Below the pieces are notes generated by a model. It was not told the DNA's origin and made no database searches. It worked only from the letters and a program-made list of their open reading frames with translations. Shown piece after piece: positions 23,680 to 24,559 of a stretch of 24,559 nt of DNA; the stretch's first letter is position 1; every line of letters starts with the position of its first letter. The position numbers and the translations under genes were made by a program. This DNA is from an uncultured Collinsella sp. (lineage in GTDB: Bacteria > Actinomycetota > Coriobacteriia > Coriobacteriales > Coriobacteriaceae): contig CABUXM010000025.1 in assembly GCA_902495545.1 (NCBI GenBank), forward strand, positions 1 through 24,559. Direction: 5' to 3'.

Positions 23680-24559
23680 TTACGCCTCCTCAATGGGGTC
23701 GACGGACAGGACAATCTCGTCAACATCAAGGTCGAGTGCGCGCTGGATTACCTTTGCCGGCAGCGGGAAGCTTTCCATTACGCTCGGTTTAAACGGACGG
23801 ACCTTGCCTGCGAACAATTCCTCGCCGCCAGCGAGAATGCGCACGCGGGCGGCATCGACCGGTCGGCGCACGCGGAAGTTGAGTTTGGTGAGTGCCACAG
23901 CCGTAATGCGTCCCGGCAGTGCGTAGCCTGCGATGTCGGCGGGGGAGACCTTGAGTTGGCGACTCGCGCCCGCATCTCCGGCCTCGACATTTGCGCCGTT
24001 CCCCAGCGCGTACGCCGCCGCAGCCGCACCAGCGCGCTCGGACTCGGTTGTCACGTTGTCGGCCAGGTCGTGCACGTGCAGCACGTTGCCGCAGGCAAAG
24101 ATGCCCGGCACGCCCGTTTGCAGGCTCTGGTCCACCACGGCGCCGCGCGTGTGCGGGTCAAGCTCAACGCCTGCGGCAACCGAAAGCTCGTTTTCGGGAA
24201 TCAGACCCACCGAAAGCAGCAGCGTGTCGCACGGAACAATGCGCTCGGTCCCCGGAATGGGTGCCAGGTGCTCGTCGACCTGACTCACCTCGACGGCCTC
24301 CACGCGATCGTGTCCGATTACGCGTGTGACGGTAGTAGACAGGTGAAGCGGAATGCCAAAGTCGTCCAGGCAGTTCTTGACGTTGCGGCGCAGACCGTTG
24401 GCGTACGGCATGAGCTCGTACACGCCCTCGACCGAAATTCCCTCGAGCGTACAGCGGCGCGCCATGATCAGCCCGATGTCGCCCGAGCCCAAAATGACGG
24501 CGCGCGAGCCGGGCTTGAGGTTTTCGATATTGATATATCGCTGCGCCAGGCCCGCCGTA
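23680..24559 (-). CDS. FAD/NAD(P)-dependent oxidoreductase, 5' end outside the window
   Basis: The visible 293 residues are the C-terminal part of a pyridine-nucleotide-disulfide-oxidoreductase-fold protein; the frame is open to the window edge. The peptide begins TAGLAQRYINIENLKPGSRA, then AVILGSGDIGLIMARR, the second Rossmann (NAD-binding) motif. The late FAD motif is GIFACGNVLHVHDLADNVT. The final 80 residues are an extra C-terminal domain ending in LDVDEIVLSVDPIEEA. Such proteins (often called glycerol-3-phosphate dehydrogenase subunit B-like or NAD(FAD) dehydrogenases) pair with a GlpA/LhgO-like FAD enzyme and DUF1667. The stop is 4 nt before the DUF1667 start, so they form an operon. 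The GlpA-like partner would lie beyond the window. Confidence 0.85.
   Translation of the reverse strand, partial: TAGLAQRYINIENLKPGSRAVILGSGDIGLIMARRCTLEGISVEGVYELMPYANGLRRNVKNCLDDFGIPLHLSTTVTRVIGHDRVEAVEVSQVDEHLAPIPGTERIVPCDTLLLSVGLIPENELSVAAGVELDPHTRGAVVDQSLQTGVPGIFACGNVLHVHDLADNVTTESERAGAAAAAYALGNGANVEAGDAGASRQLKVSPADIAGYALPGRITAVALTKLNFRVRRPVDAARVRILAGGEELFAGKVRPFKPSVMESFPLPAKVIQRALDLDVDEIVLSVDPIEEA

Overview
The window looks like chromosomal DNA of a gut-type anaerobic actinobacterium of the class Coriobacteriia, most likely Collinsella or a close relative. This rests on the high GC with strong C/G-ending codon use, the anaerobic enzymes and the actinobacterial-looking proteins. It is an inference from style and content, not a database match.

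Region 1 (1-7361) is a selenium and molybdenum block on the + strand. It holds the end of a formate/nitrite transporter, a Mo-bisPGD oxidoreductase with a Cys ligand, selA and selB overlapping by 4 nt, an unlisted tRNA-Sec gene (selC, 6067-6163), mobA, and a small DUF3343 Se/S-carrier-like protein with a Cys-rich N-terminus. Region 2 (7613-12866) holds gdhA and then a two-gene molybdenum hydroxylase. The latter is a FAD subunit plus a fused 2Fe-2S/molybdopterin subunit resembling E. coli YgfM/XdhD, a type linked to selenium-dependent purine hydroxylases. Selenocysteine synthesis and decoding, molybdopterin nucleotide attachment, a candidate selenium carrier and a candidate user of a labile selenium cofactor therefore lie within 13 kb.

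Region 3 (13007-21284) is housekeeping: tRNA-Leu(UAG), tig, clpP-clpX, valS and folC. Trigger factor and ClpXP form a protein-quality-control group. Region 4 (21636-24559) is on the minus strand: an M24 Xaa-Pro-type peptidase, then a DUF1667 protein and a FAD/NAD oxidoreductase, a pair usually found with anaerobic glycerol-3-phosphate dehydrogenase genes.

The most unusual content is between genes. The gaps around valS and around the M24 peptidase carry at least nine long palindromic elements belonging to several families. In two families a conserved inner core is enclosed by long arms that are nearly or perfectly self-complementary but have a different sequence at each site. One pair, on either side of valS in opposite orientation, shows a compensatory A-T to G-C change in its inner hairpin, which argues that the structure itself is selected. 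Most of these elements lack a T-tract and are not ordinary intrinsic terminators.
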